This document shows, in pieces, positions 51,859 to 63,295 of a stretch of DNA of 64,000 nt. Location: assembly GCF_000003195.3 (NCBI RefSeq), contig NC_012871.2, positions 48,951,862 through 49,015,861 of the forward strand, given 5' to 3'. Made by a program: the position numbers and the translations under genes. The stretch comes from Sorghum bicolor (taxonomy: Eukaryota > Streptophyta > Magnoliopsida > Poales > Poaceae). The notes below the pieces were generated by a model. The model had not been told where the DNA came from. It saw only the letters and a program-made list of their open reading frames with translations, and ran no database searches. Positions within the stretch are counted from its first letter, which is position 1; the number at the start of each line of letters is the position of its first letter.

Positions 51859-54800
51859 ATGTCGATCTCTGACCTCGATCAAGACAACGTCATCCCCGTG
51901 ACGGAGGTCAACCTCAAGGATGAGCAGAAGCAAGCTATTGCCCAAGCCATGGAAGAGTTCAAGCAGCAATGCCTGAAGTCTTTCAGCATAAACAGGAGCG
52001 GCGAAGTGGTCCAGAAAGATGCACTGCCGGCACCACGGCAGGTCACCTTCGACGCCAATCCTGGCAAGCTTCAAGATATGGTTGACAATGCCATCAATCG
52101 AGCGTTGATTAACCAAGCTGGTGTACTGTCTAATACGGTTTTCAACGCCGTGGCAAGAACCTTCAAGGAAGGACAAATCCCGCCGGATTATGTGGGCCCC
52201 TCCCATCATCAACCCACGGCACCAGAGGTCACGGCTCCATCGGCTGCCTTGACGAGTGCAAGTGCACAGTCTGCCGTCCCTCCAAGTACATTGGGGACTA
52301 CTGGTGCACTATCTATGCCGATGGCAACCAACCCGCAAATTTCAGTTGGACAGCATAAACTGACAACAGATATGTTGGCATCGGCAATGTCAGGGTTAAC
52401 GCTTCCTCCCAACTGGTGGGGTTATGGTATGCCTCCAGAGTTGACGCCGGGAACATCACAGATAACTGACATGAGGGGCAAAACTCCTATGACATCGGCA
52501 CCTTCCAATGTGCCGGTGAACCAGAGTCCTCGGTATACCACAACTACTACTGCAAGGCCTCACACTGGAAATCCTCAAGATTCAATGTTCCAGATGCCCA
52601 ACGCATCGGCAGAGTCAATGCTGATGCAATAGAGGCCTATGGCCCAGTCGGGGTATGTCAATTCAACGACGGTACCCAATTACCAATCATCGGCAGTACC
52701 TATGCCGATGAACACTAATAATGGATGGCTTGGACAGCAAGCCTTTCCACAATCGCCTCAGCAAGGTTATCAGACTACGGGGTTCCAGCAAGGGCAGGTT
52801 TATCCCGGGTTCCAAGGTCAGGGAATTCCCAACCAGCCAATAAATTTTGGACAGCAACCCGGAGGACAGCCAATCGGTGGACAGCAGTTTGGTAGTCCGC
52901 AGATTGGAGGACAGGTGACCAATACGATGTTCCATACAGGTCACGTCCCGAACAGACATGTGGAGGTTCGCCACCAAATGCCAGATCCGCAGCCGCCTCA
53001 TCGGCAAGATGCCGATGCGTATTGGGCCGATAAGATTGCTGAAGTAATGAGGGAACAATTTGGGATAAAACCCAAAGTCAACACTTATTCTTATCGGACA
53101 CCGTATCCTCCAGCGTATGATTTGATCCCGCTTCCACATCGGTACAAGGTACCGGATTTTACAAAGTTTTCCGGACAGGACGACACGTCAACCATGGAGC
53201 ATGTCAACAGGTTCATTATTCAATGTGGAGAGGCTGGTAACAGGGACGAATTGAGGGTTCGTCTATTTTCATCATCATTGTCTAGATCGGCCTTTACTTG
53301 GTTCATATCATTACCTCCCAACTCAGTAATTACTTGGGCCGATCTAGAGAAGCAATTCGACAGATACTTCTTCTCGGGGGTTCATGAGAAGAAGATCACC
53401 GACTTGGTCAAGTTGAGGCAACGTAATGATGAGTCGGTTGAGGGATTTGTGCAGAGGATACGAGAGGTCAAGAATAAATGCTATAGCCTGGTTCTGGATG
53501 ATCGGCAGCTAGCCGATTTGGCTTTCCAGGGTTTGTTGCCACATATCAGGGATAAGTATGCCTCTCAGGAGTTTGAAAGTTTAAGTCATTTGGTGCAGAG
53601 GATATCTGATCAAGACATCAAGCCTTTCGAGCCTAAGAGGGCATGGAATAAGAAAGTGTCATTTGTTGACGAAGCAACAAGCTCAGATTCCGACGAGGAA
53701 CCAGTAATCGGTTTGGTAGAGTGGGTAAAAAACAAGAAGCCGATGTCTTGTCCTTTTGGGCAGAAGGAACCAGAGAAGTTCGCCTTTGACACCGCCAAGG
53801 CCGATAGGATATTTGACTTTCTACTTCAGGAAGGTCAAATCAAACTGTCACCTAACCACGTGATCCCGTCGGCAGAAGAGTTGAAGAGGATGAGATATTG
53901 CAAGTGGCATAATGCAACTTCACATGACACCAACGAGTGCAAAGTGTTCAGACAGCAGCTGCAATCGGCTATAGAGTCAGGGAGAATCAAGTTTGACAGT
54001 TCCAAAGCCCAGAAGCCGATGAAGATAGACCAACATCCTTTCCCGACAAACATGTTGGACGCTAAGGGGAAGGCTAAGGTCTTAACGTCGGAAACAGCTG
54101 AGAAGAGTGCATCGGTAGATCCTCAGCATCAAGTTACTACTGCCGATGCAAGAAATAAGGGCTTGGTCCAGGAAGGAACTAGCTCGGGAAGGCCTCCTCG
54201 GTCTGGTATCGTCATAACTCATAGAAGGCCACGAGGAAATTGGCAACAACGGGAAGATCGGTATCGGCGCCAGCAGGAAGATTATCGACGGGAAGAAGAA
54301 AGACGCCGACAGGAGTGGAATCGGCACAGGGATCATTGGAATTGTCCATTCTTCATCCATTGTTGGGAAGAAAATATCAAGCTTCCTACTGTCAGAGACT
54401 GCCCTGAGTGCAACGGTTATGATCGGTACGGTAGAACCGATCGGCGTTATCATGATGATGAATGGCGATTTAATGGGCCAATCAGAGGAAGGGCGTCAGT
54501 TCATGATCGGCTGGGGGGCAGGCTTAGCGTTCACGATCGGCTCAGTAACCGTGTCCGGTATTTTCCCCGGAACCAAGAGGAGCTCGAAGGAATGGCTGAT
54601 GCGCGGGTTCCCGATGAATTCATTTTTTGCAGGGATGCTAACACGCATCGCATGGAGTCAAGAGAGAACCAACGCCCGACGGCGAGGCAAAGGCCACTTC
54701 CTCCATGGTGCCCTCAAGGATTAACCAAGACTCAGAAAAGGAGGTTGCAACGTGAAAGGCAGGAAGAGCTAAATAAAGGAGAGAACTCTGGAAGTCGGCA

Positions 54801-55506
54801 GCCGTCAGACACTAAGAGGGGAGGTCCATCAGCTGGCGTCAACATGGTCTTCATGTTGCCGATGGAGTTTCTTGCACCAGCTAGTGACGATGAGTTGGAA
54901 TTTTCTGATCAGATAGCTCAGTTGGCTCTGGATCCGATGACGGCTATCTTTGAGAAACCTGCCGATGACGAGAGGCAGCATCTTAAGGCTTTGTTCCTCA
55001 AAGGAAGGGTTGATGGGCAGCCAATGACTAAGATCCTAGTTGATGGTGGAGCTGCCATTAATATTATGCCGTATGCAGTATATCGGAAGCTTGGGAAAGG
55101 GGATCAAGATTTGACCAAGACCGATATGATGCTCAAAGACTTTGAAGGAAACGTGTCTCCAGTCAAGGGGGCGATATGCGCAGAGTTGACCATCGGCAGC
55201 AAAACCTTGCCGACAACTTTTTTCGTGATCAGCGGAAAAAGTGCCTACAATTTATTATTGGGGAGAGATTGGATTCATGCCAATTGTTGTGTCCCATCTA
55301 CAATGCACCAGTGCTTGGTTCAGTGGGTAGGTGACAAGATTGAGATCGTCCCAGGGGATTCTTCTTATGTTATCGCATCGGCAGAAGCGGATACTTATGA
55401 AAAGACTAGGTGCATTTCAGGAGAAGTTTGGGAGAAAGATTTTCTCAAAGTTGCCGATTATGAGATTCCACCGATCCAAGCAGTCGGTTCTGACGACGGT
55501 TTTTAA
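51859..55506 (+). pseudogene. gag: Element C Gag-protease (one in-frame TAG)
   Basis: The frame opens at ATG 51859 (MSISDLDQ), not at the further upstream ATG inside the LTR. A TAG at 52630-52632 interrupts it; the same frame then runs open to TAA at 55504-55506. The order is an N-terminal Gln/Pro-rich part, the retrotransposon gag core at about 53120-53630, a Cys/His motif of form C-x2-H-x4-H-x4-C (CKWHNATSHDTNEC) near 53900, an Arg-rich part near 54200-54700, and protease with LVDGGAAINIM near 55036-55070 and LLLGRDWIHAN near 55255. The active site reads D-G-G where D-S-G or D-T-G is usual. Apart from the TAG, the reading frame is complete. Confidence 0.85.
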
Positions 55507-56534
55507 TGGATAGATTCGCCGATGATGGAAAATTAGGCCAGGGATTCACATCGGCCGATGATTTGGTAGAAGTAGATATAGGTAGTGGTGATAAGCCTAG
55601 GCCTACTTTTATTAGTGCTAAATTAGATCCTGAGTGTAAACGGCAGTTAACTAGTTTGTTAAAGGAATATAAAGATTGCTTTGCTTGGGATTATACAAAG
55701 ATGCCTGGTTTAGACCGATCAATTGTTGAACATCGGTTACCCATCAAGTCTGGATTTCGGCCACATCAGCAACTAGCCCGCCAATGTAATCCTAACATTC
55801 TACCTGATATTAAGGCCGAAATCACTAAACTTATTGAAGCTAAGTTTATTCGGCAGTGTCGGTATGCCGAATGGATTTCCAATGTTGTTCCGGTTTACAA
55901 GAAGAACGGGAAGCTTCGGGTGTGCATTGATTTCAGGAATCTCAATAAAGCTACGCCGATGGATGGATACCCAATGCCTATCGCCGATCTACTGGTTGAT
56001 GCTGCGGCTGGCCATCGGGTCATCAGCTTCATGGATGGTAATGCGGGTTACAATCAAATATTCATGGCAGAGGAGGATATTCCAAAAACCGCATTCAGGT
56101 GTCCTGGTCATGTTGGACTATTTGAATGGATAGTCATGACTTTTGGGTTAAAGAATGCTGGTGCTACTTATCAAAGGGCTATGAATTTTATATTTCATGA
56201 GTTCATCGGCAAGATCGTAGAAATTTATATTGATGATGTGGTGGTTAAGTCTGGAGATTTCTCAAAGCATCTTGCCGATTTACGAAAAGTGTTGGAGTGC
56301 ACCAGGAAGCATGGATTGAAGATGAACCCCAACAAGTGTGCATTTGGCGTATCGGCAGGGCAGTTTCTTGGTTTTATGGTACATCAGAGGGGTATTGAAA
56401 TTAGTCGAAGATCTATTGATGCCATCAATAAAATAGTGGCCCCTACCAATAAAACCGAGCTCCAATCCTTGATCGGCAAGGTGAATTTTATCAGAAGATT
56501 TATATCGAATTTATCTGGGAGAAGTTCGTGCTGA
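55506..56534 (+). CDS. pol: Element C reverse transcriptase (ORF2, truncated)
   Basis: 342 residues from ATG 55506, which overlaps the gag-protease stop as TAATG. RT blocks are all present: GKLRVCIDFRNLNKATPMD, SFMDGNAGYNQI, the YIDD box at 56226-56237, then QFLGFMVHQRGIE. The ORF ends soon after FIRRFISNLSGR, where normal pol would continue into RNase H. No stop or shift is seen within the RT. It is the best-preserved catalytic domain in the window. Downstream aRH remains are in another frame. Confidence 0.88.
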   Translation: MDRFADDGKLGQGFTSADDLVEVDIGSGDKPRPTFISAKLDPECKRQLTSLLKEYKDCFAWDYTKMPGLDRSIVEHRLPIKSGFRPHQQLARQCNPNILPDIKAEITKLIEAKFIRQCRYAEWISNVVPVYKKNGKLRVCIDFRNLNKATPMDGYPMPIADLLVDAAAGHRVISFMDGNAGYNQIFMAEEDIPKTAFRCPGHVGLFEWIVMTFGLKNAGATYQRAMNFIFHEFIGKIVEIYIDDVVVKSGDFSKHLADLRKVLECTRKHGLKMNPNKCAFGVSAGQFLGFMVHQRGIEISRRSIDAINKIVAPTNKTELQSLIGKVNFIRRFISNLSGRSSC

Positions 56535-56973
56535 TGCTGTTGAAATATTCGGGGATTCCATGTTGATTATAAATCAATTGGCCGGAAGCTATGAATGCCG
56601 AAGTGAAGTTCTCATAACCTATTTCGAGAGAAGTATGCAACTGTTAAAGGAATTCAAGAACTTCCGATTGGAGCATGTTCCCCGATTACATAATGAAGAC
56701 GCTAATCGGTTAGCCCAGCATGCCTCAGGATATCAGCCAATGATTAATGCGACATCGGCAGTCAGTGTCGATGATTGGAGGAAAGAAATTATCGACTATC
56801 TAGAAGATCCATCCAAAAAGGTTGAAAGACGGGTTCGATTTCAAGCGACCAAGTATGTGCTCCTTGAAAATGAATTGTATTATCGAACTATCGACGGAAT
56901 TCTTCTCCGATGCTTGGGTGGTGATGAAGCCAGAAGTTTGATGGAGGAGTACCCAAGAAGGAACTATTTATAG
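56518..56973 (+). pseudogene. pol: Element C remnant of second RNase H and pre-integrase region
   Basis: Begins EVRADAVEIFGDSMLIINQL, the middle of a Tat-type archaeal RNase H (second half), then HNEDANRLAQHASG, and a pre-integrase-like YYRTIDGILLRCLGGDEA stretch. It ends abruptly near 56950 and the frame then runs out. The first RNase H and the first half of aRH are missing at the 56518 junction, and the integrase core is absent at the 56950 junction. Confidence 0.8.
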
Positions 56974-57440
56974 GACAAGATGGGCAAGGGCAAATCCGTC
57001 TTATCTCTTTGCCGCATCCGAGAAACCCGAGGGTACTCAGGTGGATATAGTAACTGTTCGCACGGTAATCCAGGAATTGTGCAGGTGATTTGACAGGAAG
57101 CGGTCATTATCTAAAGATATTTTACTGTGCGCGATCTCCTGGTCGGTCCATCGGCGATATTCTATAACGGTCATCTTGCCGATGGGCGGATAGACGGGGG
57201 GTAACCGTTTTTTTGCGAATATCCTGGTCAGAGCATCGGCAGATCTTTATAACGGAATTGTTGCCGATGTACTACCAAGAAAGATGCCCGTTTAGGAAGT
57301 TGGGAATTTCGAGGAATCTGCGGAGGATTAGGATCAGAGTTGTCCAGATTGAGGTTGTCGGTTACCGGATTAGGAGAATTAATTGCGGAGAAGGCATCAT
57401 TACTGCAGAGAATTTCGGAGCATTAATAGTTTTATACTCC
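56974..57440 (+). other. 3' untranslated region of element C
   Basis: Non-coding; it shares sequence with 21821-22225 of fragment D. A TATTTATAG box at 56964-56972 corresponds to the antisense gene promoter of fragment D. TCGGC/GCCGA motifs are frequent. Confidence 0.6.
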
Positions 57441-57456
57441 GAAACTGGGGGGCATG
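57441..57456 (+). other. Polypurine tract of element C
   Basis: GAAACTGGGGGGCATG directly precedes the 3' LTR. Confidence 0.75.
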
Positions 57457-58144
57457 TGTTGACACCGTTTTTGGGCACGTGTCCAGGATGGCAGGATAGG
57501 GTGGCAGTACAATGCGGGTTGCTGATGAGGATGGTTGCCGATGAGGGAGAGGTTGAATGTGACTAAGTCCACAGGCAGTAATATGGTGCCGATGGCTGGA
57601 TAAAAAGGTCTGCCGATGACTATGGCAAGGGGATTGCCGATGACGCGAAGGAGGAGTCCGGAAGCTGCCAGTTGTCATCTGGAGGAGTTTCGGTTTGTTA
57701 CGAAGGATAGTTTTATTATTTCCTTAGTTATTTGCATCGTTTTGTATACAGATTCCGTGTAATTTGGAATTCGAATTCTAATCGTGTCTGGTCGTAGCTC
57801 TTTGAGCCGGGTATAAATATAAACCCTAGGACCTTGTAATAAAAAAACCAAGAAATCAATCAAACACACGTTTTTACTCATATTCCAGCATCTACTTTTC
57901 GACGACTTCGTCATACTTTTTCCTTTTATTACGAGTTCTTAGGAATTGGTCGACTTAAGCTCGGCGTGTTCTCGAGTTCCGCGTGAGTACCTCTTAGCCG
58001 TGACATCCGGGCGCATCGCTGTTGTCAGGACTAAAGTATTCGAGTTATCACCTTTGCCGATAGCAAGGTCAAATCGGCTGGCACGCCTTAACGTTTGAAT
58101 CGGGTATTAGCCCTTTGTGTTTGCAGATCAGTTTTGCATCAACA
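57457..58144 (+). repeat. Element C 3' LTR
   Basis: 688 bp; against the 5' LTR only two substitutions were found by eye: an A/G in GACGC[A/G]AAGG and a C/A in TAAT[C/A]AAAAAACC. Confidence 0.94.
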
Positions 58145-58149
58145 TCAGT
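58145..58149. other. TSD of element C, right copy (TCAGT)
   Basis: It is identical to 51120-51124. Confidence 0.93.
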
Positions 58150-59777
58150 TTTTGATAAATATTTTATCTATACCCTAATATTAAAGAGGCAAAATTGCAA
58201 CCTATTTTTTTGTCTGGATTTTTTTGGTCTGGCCTCCCTATCTATTGTGCATCGGACTCTAACTCTACCTGAGAAAACAGCCCCGCCGATGGAGTAACTA
58301 GACAGGGTTCCGAAGCCGGCAATGGAGGCGTAGTGGCTCGCCGAGTATCCGCACCAGGGTCCGACAAGCGGCCTCGGCTCGCCTGGGATGTTGCACCCAT
58401 TGTGTTCCAGCCCCCGAAGGTATAGTTCTCGCGCCGCTTGGCGCCTCGATTGGTTGTCAGTCATGGGGTTGCCATGGTAGTTTTGTCTAGATCTGGACGT
58501 GGTTTCCGCTTAGATTTGGAGTTGGTTGGTTCGATCAGGGGTTGAAGCTCGGGGAATTGGAGATTTGTAGCTTTGTTGTTGTGAATCATCGTAGAGATTT
58601 GGCCAATTAGTAGTGTATATGGTGCGAGCAGGTCGCTGATGATGAGCTATTTTTGAGAAAGACGGCAAATTTTTCTGACCTAGGTGTTACCTTGTTCTAG
58701 CTTACATAACTTTGGAGTTTATATCCTTTTTTTGGCTAGAATATGTAGATGTTATATGATGTTTTTCTCAATTGTAAGGACTAGAAAAATAAGACAGTTA
58801 TTAAATTTGGGGAGCTCAACTGTTATTGCCCAATAATTAACATTCGCTTTTGTGGGAATATGCAAGAGCTATGTGCTTCAGTTAGTGGCTACCGTACAAT
58901 GTCGATTGGTACCTCACATAATATCAAGTCATGTAACTGGGCTAAACATTTCTGTACAAGAAATACAATATCAACCTTCAGTTTTTTCCTGTTGAATTGG
59001 TACTTTACAGGCACGAAGCCAGAAAAAAATTTAGGAGGGGCTGAACAAAAGTGCTACATCGTGTTAGCTCTATAATAACCCATCATAATAGAAAAAATAT
59101 AATAGCTCGAAGTAATTTTGTATTGAAAACATCAATTAGGGATGAAATTCACAAAAGAACTCATAAAAAATAAAGGTCTCAGCCCACCCTAACTTATACA
59201 TTTGTGCTTAAAATTAGAACGAAAATATACTAGGAACTCCAATGATCCAGCAGCGGTAGGGGGGCTAGAGCCCCTCTAGCCCCACCACTGGATCCGTTGC
59301 TGGTACTTTGTATCCATATTTGTTGTCAATACAAGAAGTTTATATGGCTTGGTACTTTTGTAGGCAATTCTGATGCTATATTGTGGGCAGGAACTAATTA
59401 ATGGTAATTTCATGACAACATTTCTTCGGGTGCCACCGATTTATTGCACCAGGCCTCCACGGAATCTTTCACCTCCCTGGAGACCAGATGACAAGGATGG
59501 GCACTATTGGTTGCAGCACAGGTGTGGCCAATTCTCAGTTGGGCCAGAAAATCTGTGTTAGGTTGCTTGCTTTAGGCTTGGAGCATGGCTAGGATGGGCC
59601 AGCCGTACTGCGTTGGCCTGGCCAGCCTTGAACGGCCAAATCGGCCTTCCCAACTCAGCCCGGCTCTGGCTAGCCCCTCTTGCCGTTCTCATCACCGACC
59701 CGCGTCCTCACCATGTGCTCCACCTCCGCAGCCAAGGAGGGCCTCCACAAAGCTCTGATTTTTACCACCGGCGAGCC
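58150..59777. other. Intergenic sequence without a recognised gene
   Basis: Short ORFs only. An inverted repeat lies at 59244-59294. A minus-strand ORF at 58464-58168 (98 residues) was not recognised. Confidence 0.4.
59244..59294. repeat. Inverted repeat (hairpin)
   Basis: Outer arms GATCCAG and CTGGATC and inner arms GGGGCTAGAG and CTCTAGCCCC (59261-59270 and 59274-59283) could form a stem with a 3 base loop. It may be part of a decayed transposon end. Confidence 0.6.
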
Positions 59778-59900
59778 ATGTCCGCCGCGCTGGAGGAGTT
59801 CCTAGCCTAGGGGACCTACCTTGCCGCCCCCGAGCCCTTCTCCCCCTCCATCTTCCTCAACCTGCCCCCAACGCCACGCCACGACGCAAATCACAGGACG
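59778..59900 (+). pseudogene. Fragment resembling the N-terminus of a GRAS (SCARECROW-like) protein
   Basis: From ATG 59778 the product reads a short MSAALEEFLA, a TAG at about 59808-59810, then GTYLAAPEPFSPSIFLNLPP and TPRHD in the same frame. The SPS[V/I]FL[D/N]LPPTPR motif recalls N-terminal regions of grass SCARECROW-like GRAS proteins. No GRAS domain follows. I recognise the motif from memory, so the call is tentative. Confidence 0.4.
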
Positions 59901-59959
59901 CAGCCGACAGCTCGGTCTTTCACCTCACTTTCTTCAATCCCCAAATCCATAGGTCAACC

Positions 59960-60236
59960 ATGCCGCCACCGCCGCGCGAGCTCTCGGACAACATCCTCGG
60001 TGAGGCATTCCTCCGCCTCCCGCTGGACGACCCCGCGTGCCTTCTCCGCGCCTCCCTCGCCAACAAGTGCTGGCGCCACATCCTCGCCACCAGACACCAT
60101 CAGTCGTGGGGTTTCTCCGCATCTCCTCCGGCCACCCCGTCCTGCTTCATCCCCAACAACCCCGCCCCGCCGCCCACGACCTCCCGGGGCGGGTCGTGCT
60201 CGATTGCCACCACGGCCGTGTCCTCCTCTTTAAGGT
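59960..60236 (+). pseudogene. F-box-like gene fragment
   Basis: From ATG 59960 (MPPPPRELSDNILGEAFLRL) the first 60 residues match the plant F-box pattern LPLDDPACLLRASLANKCWR. The frame shifts near 60100-60120; the other frame continues GFLRISSGHP and PAAHDLPGRVVLDCHHGRVL, as in grass F-box proteins. It stops at about 60236, where the Sirevirus LTR begins. About 80-90 residues remain of a protein normally over 300. Confidence 0.65.
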
Positions 60237-60242
60237 CTAAAT

Positions 60243-62239
60243 GGCTAGAGGGCGGGTGAATAGCCTATTTAAAATTCTCTACAAATTCAACTAGACAAGT
60301 TGGTTAGTAAAATAAGTGGCGAAGCTTTTCTAGCACTAGCACAACTAAGCTATGCAAGCCACCTACACAAGTCTAGCAAGAAGGCTAAACACTAAAACAC
60401 AACAACTAGAGAAGGCTACACAACAACTCTATACTAACAAGAACTAAACTACACAAGCTAAACTAACAAGGTAGGCAAGTATATAAAGAGAAGAGAGTGA
60501 TTGTTATACCGACGTTGTAGAGATGAGATATATCCAATCAATCACGTACACAATCACAAGAGAGACCTCGGCAAGAGATGACACAAGATTTTTTACCGAG
60601 GTTCACTTGCTTTCCGGCAAGCTACTCCTCGTTGTGGCGATACACCCACTTGATAGATCACAAGCTAATTGGCAATTCAAAGCCAAACCCTCAGCGGGTG
60701 CCGCACATCCACTCACAAGATGGGGATCCTCCAAGCCACGAGCAATCCACTAGAGTAGCCAATTGTGATCTCCCGCGGGGAAGGCTCAAGAACCCCTCAC
60801 AAATCACTTGGTGATGCTCGAAACAATCTCCAATCACGAGCTCAACACCACCGCTGCTCCAAGCCGTCTAGGGCGTTGGGAAACACCCAAGAGTAACAAG
60901 AAATCCGCATTAAAACTCAAGAATCAAGTGCCACTAAATGCAACTCTCAAAGCAATGCCCTCGAATCTCACTCAATCTCACTAGGATTAGCAATCAAGCA
61001 AGGAGATGAGTGGAGGGAGTGTTCTCTAGCTCAATGTATGCCTCAAGTATTCAAATGTGCAAGAGTAAACCTCCCAAAGCCGGGAACCTTCTATTTAAAA
61101 GCCCCCTCAAAGAAATAGCCGTTGGCCACTTTCATTGGGCTGAAATCGGGGGCACCGAACGCTACCAAGTGAGCACCAGACGCTCGACCCCCTGCATCTG
61201 GTGTTTTGGGGTTGGCCATGTGTCCTCCTTTGAATCTCGCGCGTCAAACTCTAACGGTCACCTACGGACCACTGGACGCGACCAAGTGAGCACCGGACGC
61301 ATCCGGTTCTCACCGGACTTGTGCGCAGAGAGTTTGTAAAACTTAGATCTCACTGGACTCGGAGCACCGGACGGTCCGGTGCTCACCGGACTCGTGCGCA
61401 GAGAGGGTTGCAAAACCCGCTCACACCAGACGCACACCACTGGACGCACACAGAGCGTTCGGTGTTCTCAGTTAGACACCCTCTGCTAAAGTCAGGCCAC
61501 ACCGGATGCATGAACAGGGAACACCCTGCGTCCGGTGCTCAACCCTAACAGGGCCAAGCACTGACAGCACACCGGATGCTCAGGCCAGCGTCCGGTGCCT
61601 CCGCGTACTGCGTCCGGTGAGTGTTTCTCAGTGAAAAACACTCCCGCGACTTCTCCAAATTTCCGACTGGCGCAATAGAAAATATACACTTAATTTTTTC
61701 AAAAGCGCCAAATCTCGCCTCGCAAGCTCGGCGGGAGGGAGAGAGGAACCCACACCCCTCTCAACCCTAGGAACTCTACCTCCTTTGCAAATGTGCTAAC
61801 ACCAACAAGTGTCCACCACCAAAGTGCATGTGTGTTAGCTTTTCACAAACATTTTCATCAAAGGAGTTAAGTTAGCACTTTACTAGATCCTAATGCATAT
61901 GCTCAAGATATGGACCTAGTAGCACTTGATTTGAGAGATGACCGTGATTTCCCCTCTTGATAGTCGGCTATCTATCCTAAATTCGATCAATCACTTCTTT
62001 ACTCAACTTAGACCGGCAAAAGAAAAACCCTATGTTTATACCTTTGCCTTGATCACTTTACTCCTCGTCTATCACCATGATCTTCCCTTTATGTTTTATC
62101 CCTTTGTGATCATGTTGCCACCTTTCCATGCCACCATGCACCTTCATCACATGTGTTGCTATGCCTAACTCAAATCACTTAAACACAAGGCATTAGCAAC
62201 TTGGTGTCATTAATTACCAAAACCAAACTTGGGCTTTCA
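60243..62239 (-). repeat. 3' LTR of the Sirevirus-type element
   Basis: On the minus strand it starts TGAAAGCCCAAG at 62239, just after a GGGAGAT purine tract, and ends CTCTAGCCA near 60243. Palindromic CCGGA/TCCGG motifs cluster at about 61150-61625. Confidence 0.65.
61270..61625. repeat. Cluster of CACCGGAC/GTCCGGTG palindromic motifs
   Basis: Examples are CACCGGACGCATCCGG near 61290, CACCGGACGGTCCGGTG near 61367-61383 and GCGTCCGGTGC near 61530 and 61590. Motifs of this form are reported as conserved Sirevirus LTR elements. Confidence 0.75.
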
Positions 62240-62250
62240 ATCTCCCAATT

Positions 62251-63295
62251 TTTGGTAATTGATGACAACCATCACAAAGATATGAAATGAAACCATAATG
62301 AACTTGAATTGCTTGTCCAAAGCATTTTTATCATGAAACAAGATTGGACAAACACTTCAATTTCGGTTTTGGTAGTACTAGCTCCCTCTACATATGTGCT
62401 TCCATGAGTTTGGTTCAAGCTTGCACTTATGCATGAATTAGAGTTTTGGGAGATTTATTACTACTAAAATGATGCTAAGGTATATAGAATGGACCTTTCA
62501 AGCGTGATACCAATCGGAGTTGCCAATATACCATCCTTAGCACCAATGTAGCTAGATATACATCAAAAACTTAAGATACCATATGCGATCACATTATATG
62601 TCTAGATACCACTTGAGAGTAATACTCTATGCTAGAATTCAAAACATCATTCAAGTTCTATTTCTAGCAAGCACCAATCAAACAAGAGTAGTGAATTTAA
62701 ACTTGCAATGCAACACTTCATTATGTTACTGCACATACAAATGCAACAAATGGTTCATGAGCTTCCTCCCCCTATTTGTGTGCTCAAGTTTCAAAAGTTT
62801 TCTCTTCTTTTCTCTCTAACTTTGTTTCTCGCCTTTTGACTTTATCTTTGTTTCTCTCCCCCTTTTGTCATCAATGACCACAAAGGTTCAAATTTTAATG
62901 AGAATTAAGTCAATCAATGTGAGGGTCAAATTATGGTTCAATCTAGATCACTTGCCTAGAACATGTAATTCGGTTTGATCCAAGGACAAGCTTTTTCACA
63001 CCTCTTAAAGTATAAGGGTTATCTTGACCATGTTGAATTACACATCATAAGCTCATATTCTAGATCCAACACTAGGCTTACAAGCTCACAAACATGTCAT
63101 ATGCTACCACTAGATCAATCAATCAAAGAAACAATAGTGGTACCATACATACATCAAATTCTTTTGATTTTCATGAATGATGCAAACATGTCTATATGTT
63201 CTAATCATGTTCTTAGCAAAGTATGAATGCTATGTCAACCCAACTTTTACCTTGCTTTGTTAGAGGAGAGGCATGTCATATATGTAGGGGTGCAC
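62251..63295 (-). other. Non-coding region of the Sirevirus-type element with multiple polypurine tracts
   Basis: The minus strand carries GACAAAAGGGGGAGAG near 62854-62870, AGGGGGAGG near 62765-62773, and the terminal tract near 62240-62250. No env-like ORF is seen. Confidence 0.6.

Larger units (their letters stand above)
51125..58144 (+). mobile_element. Element C: young Ty3/gypsy retrotransposon with internal deletions
   Basis: 7020 bp with 688 bp LTRs that differ at only two bases by eye, and an exact TCAGT TSD. Gag, protease and RT are present; RNase H and integrase are largely deleted. It is related to fragment D (22238-23054), and its 3' part keeps the TATA-like promoter remnant of a lost antisense gene. 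Near-identical LTRs place the insertion in the recent past. Confidence 0.93.

Noticed and set aside
58168..58464. 98-residue minus-strand ORF right of element C
   Set aside because: No family recognised, no splice or promoter support seen; kept as intergenic.
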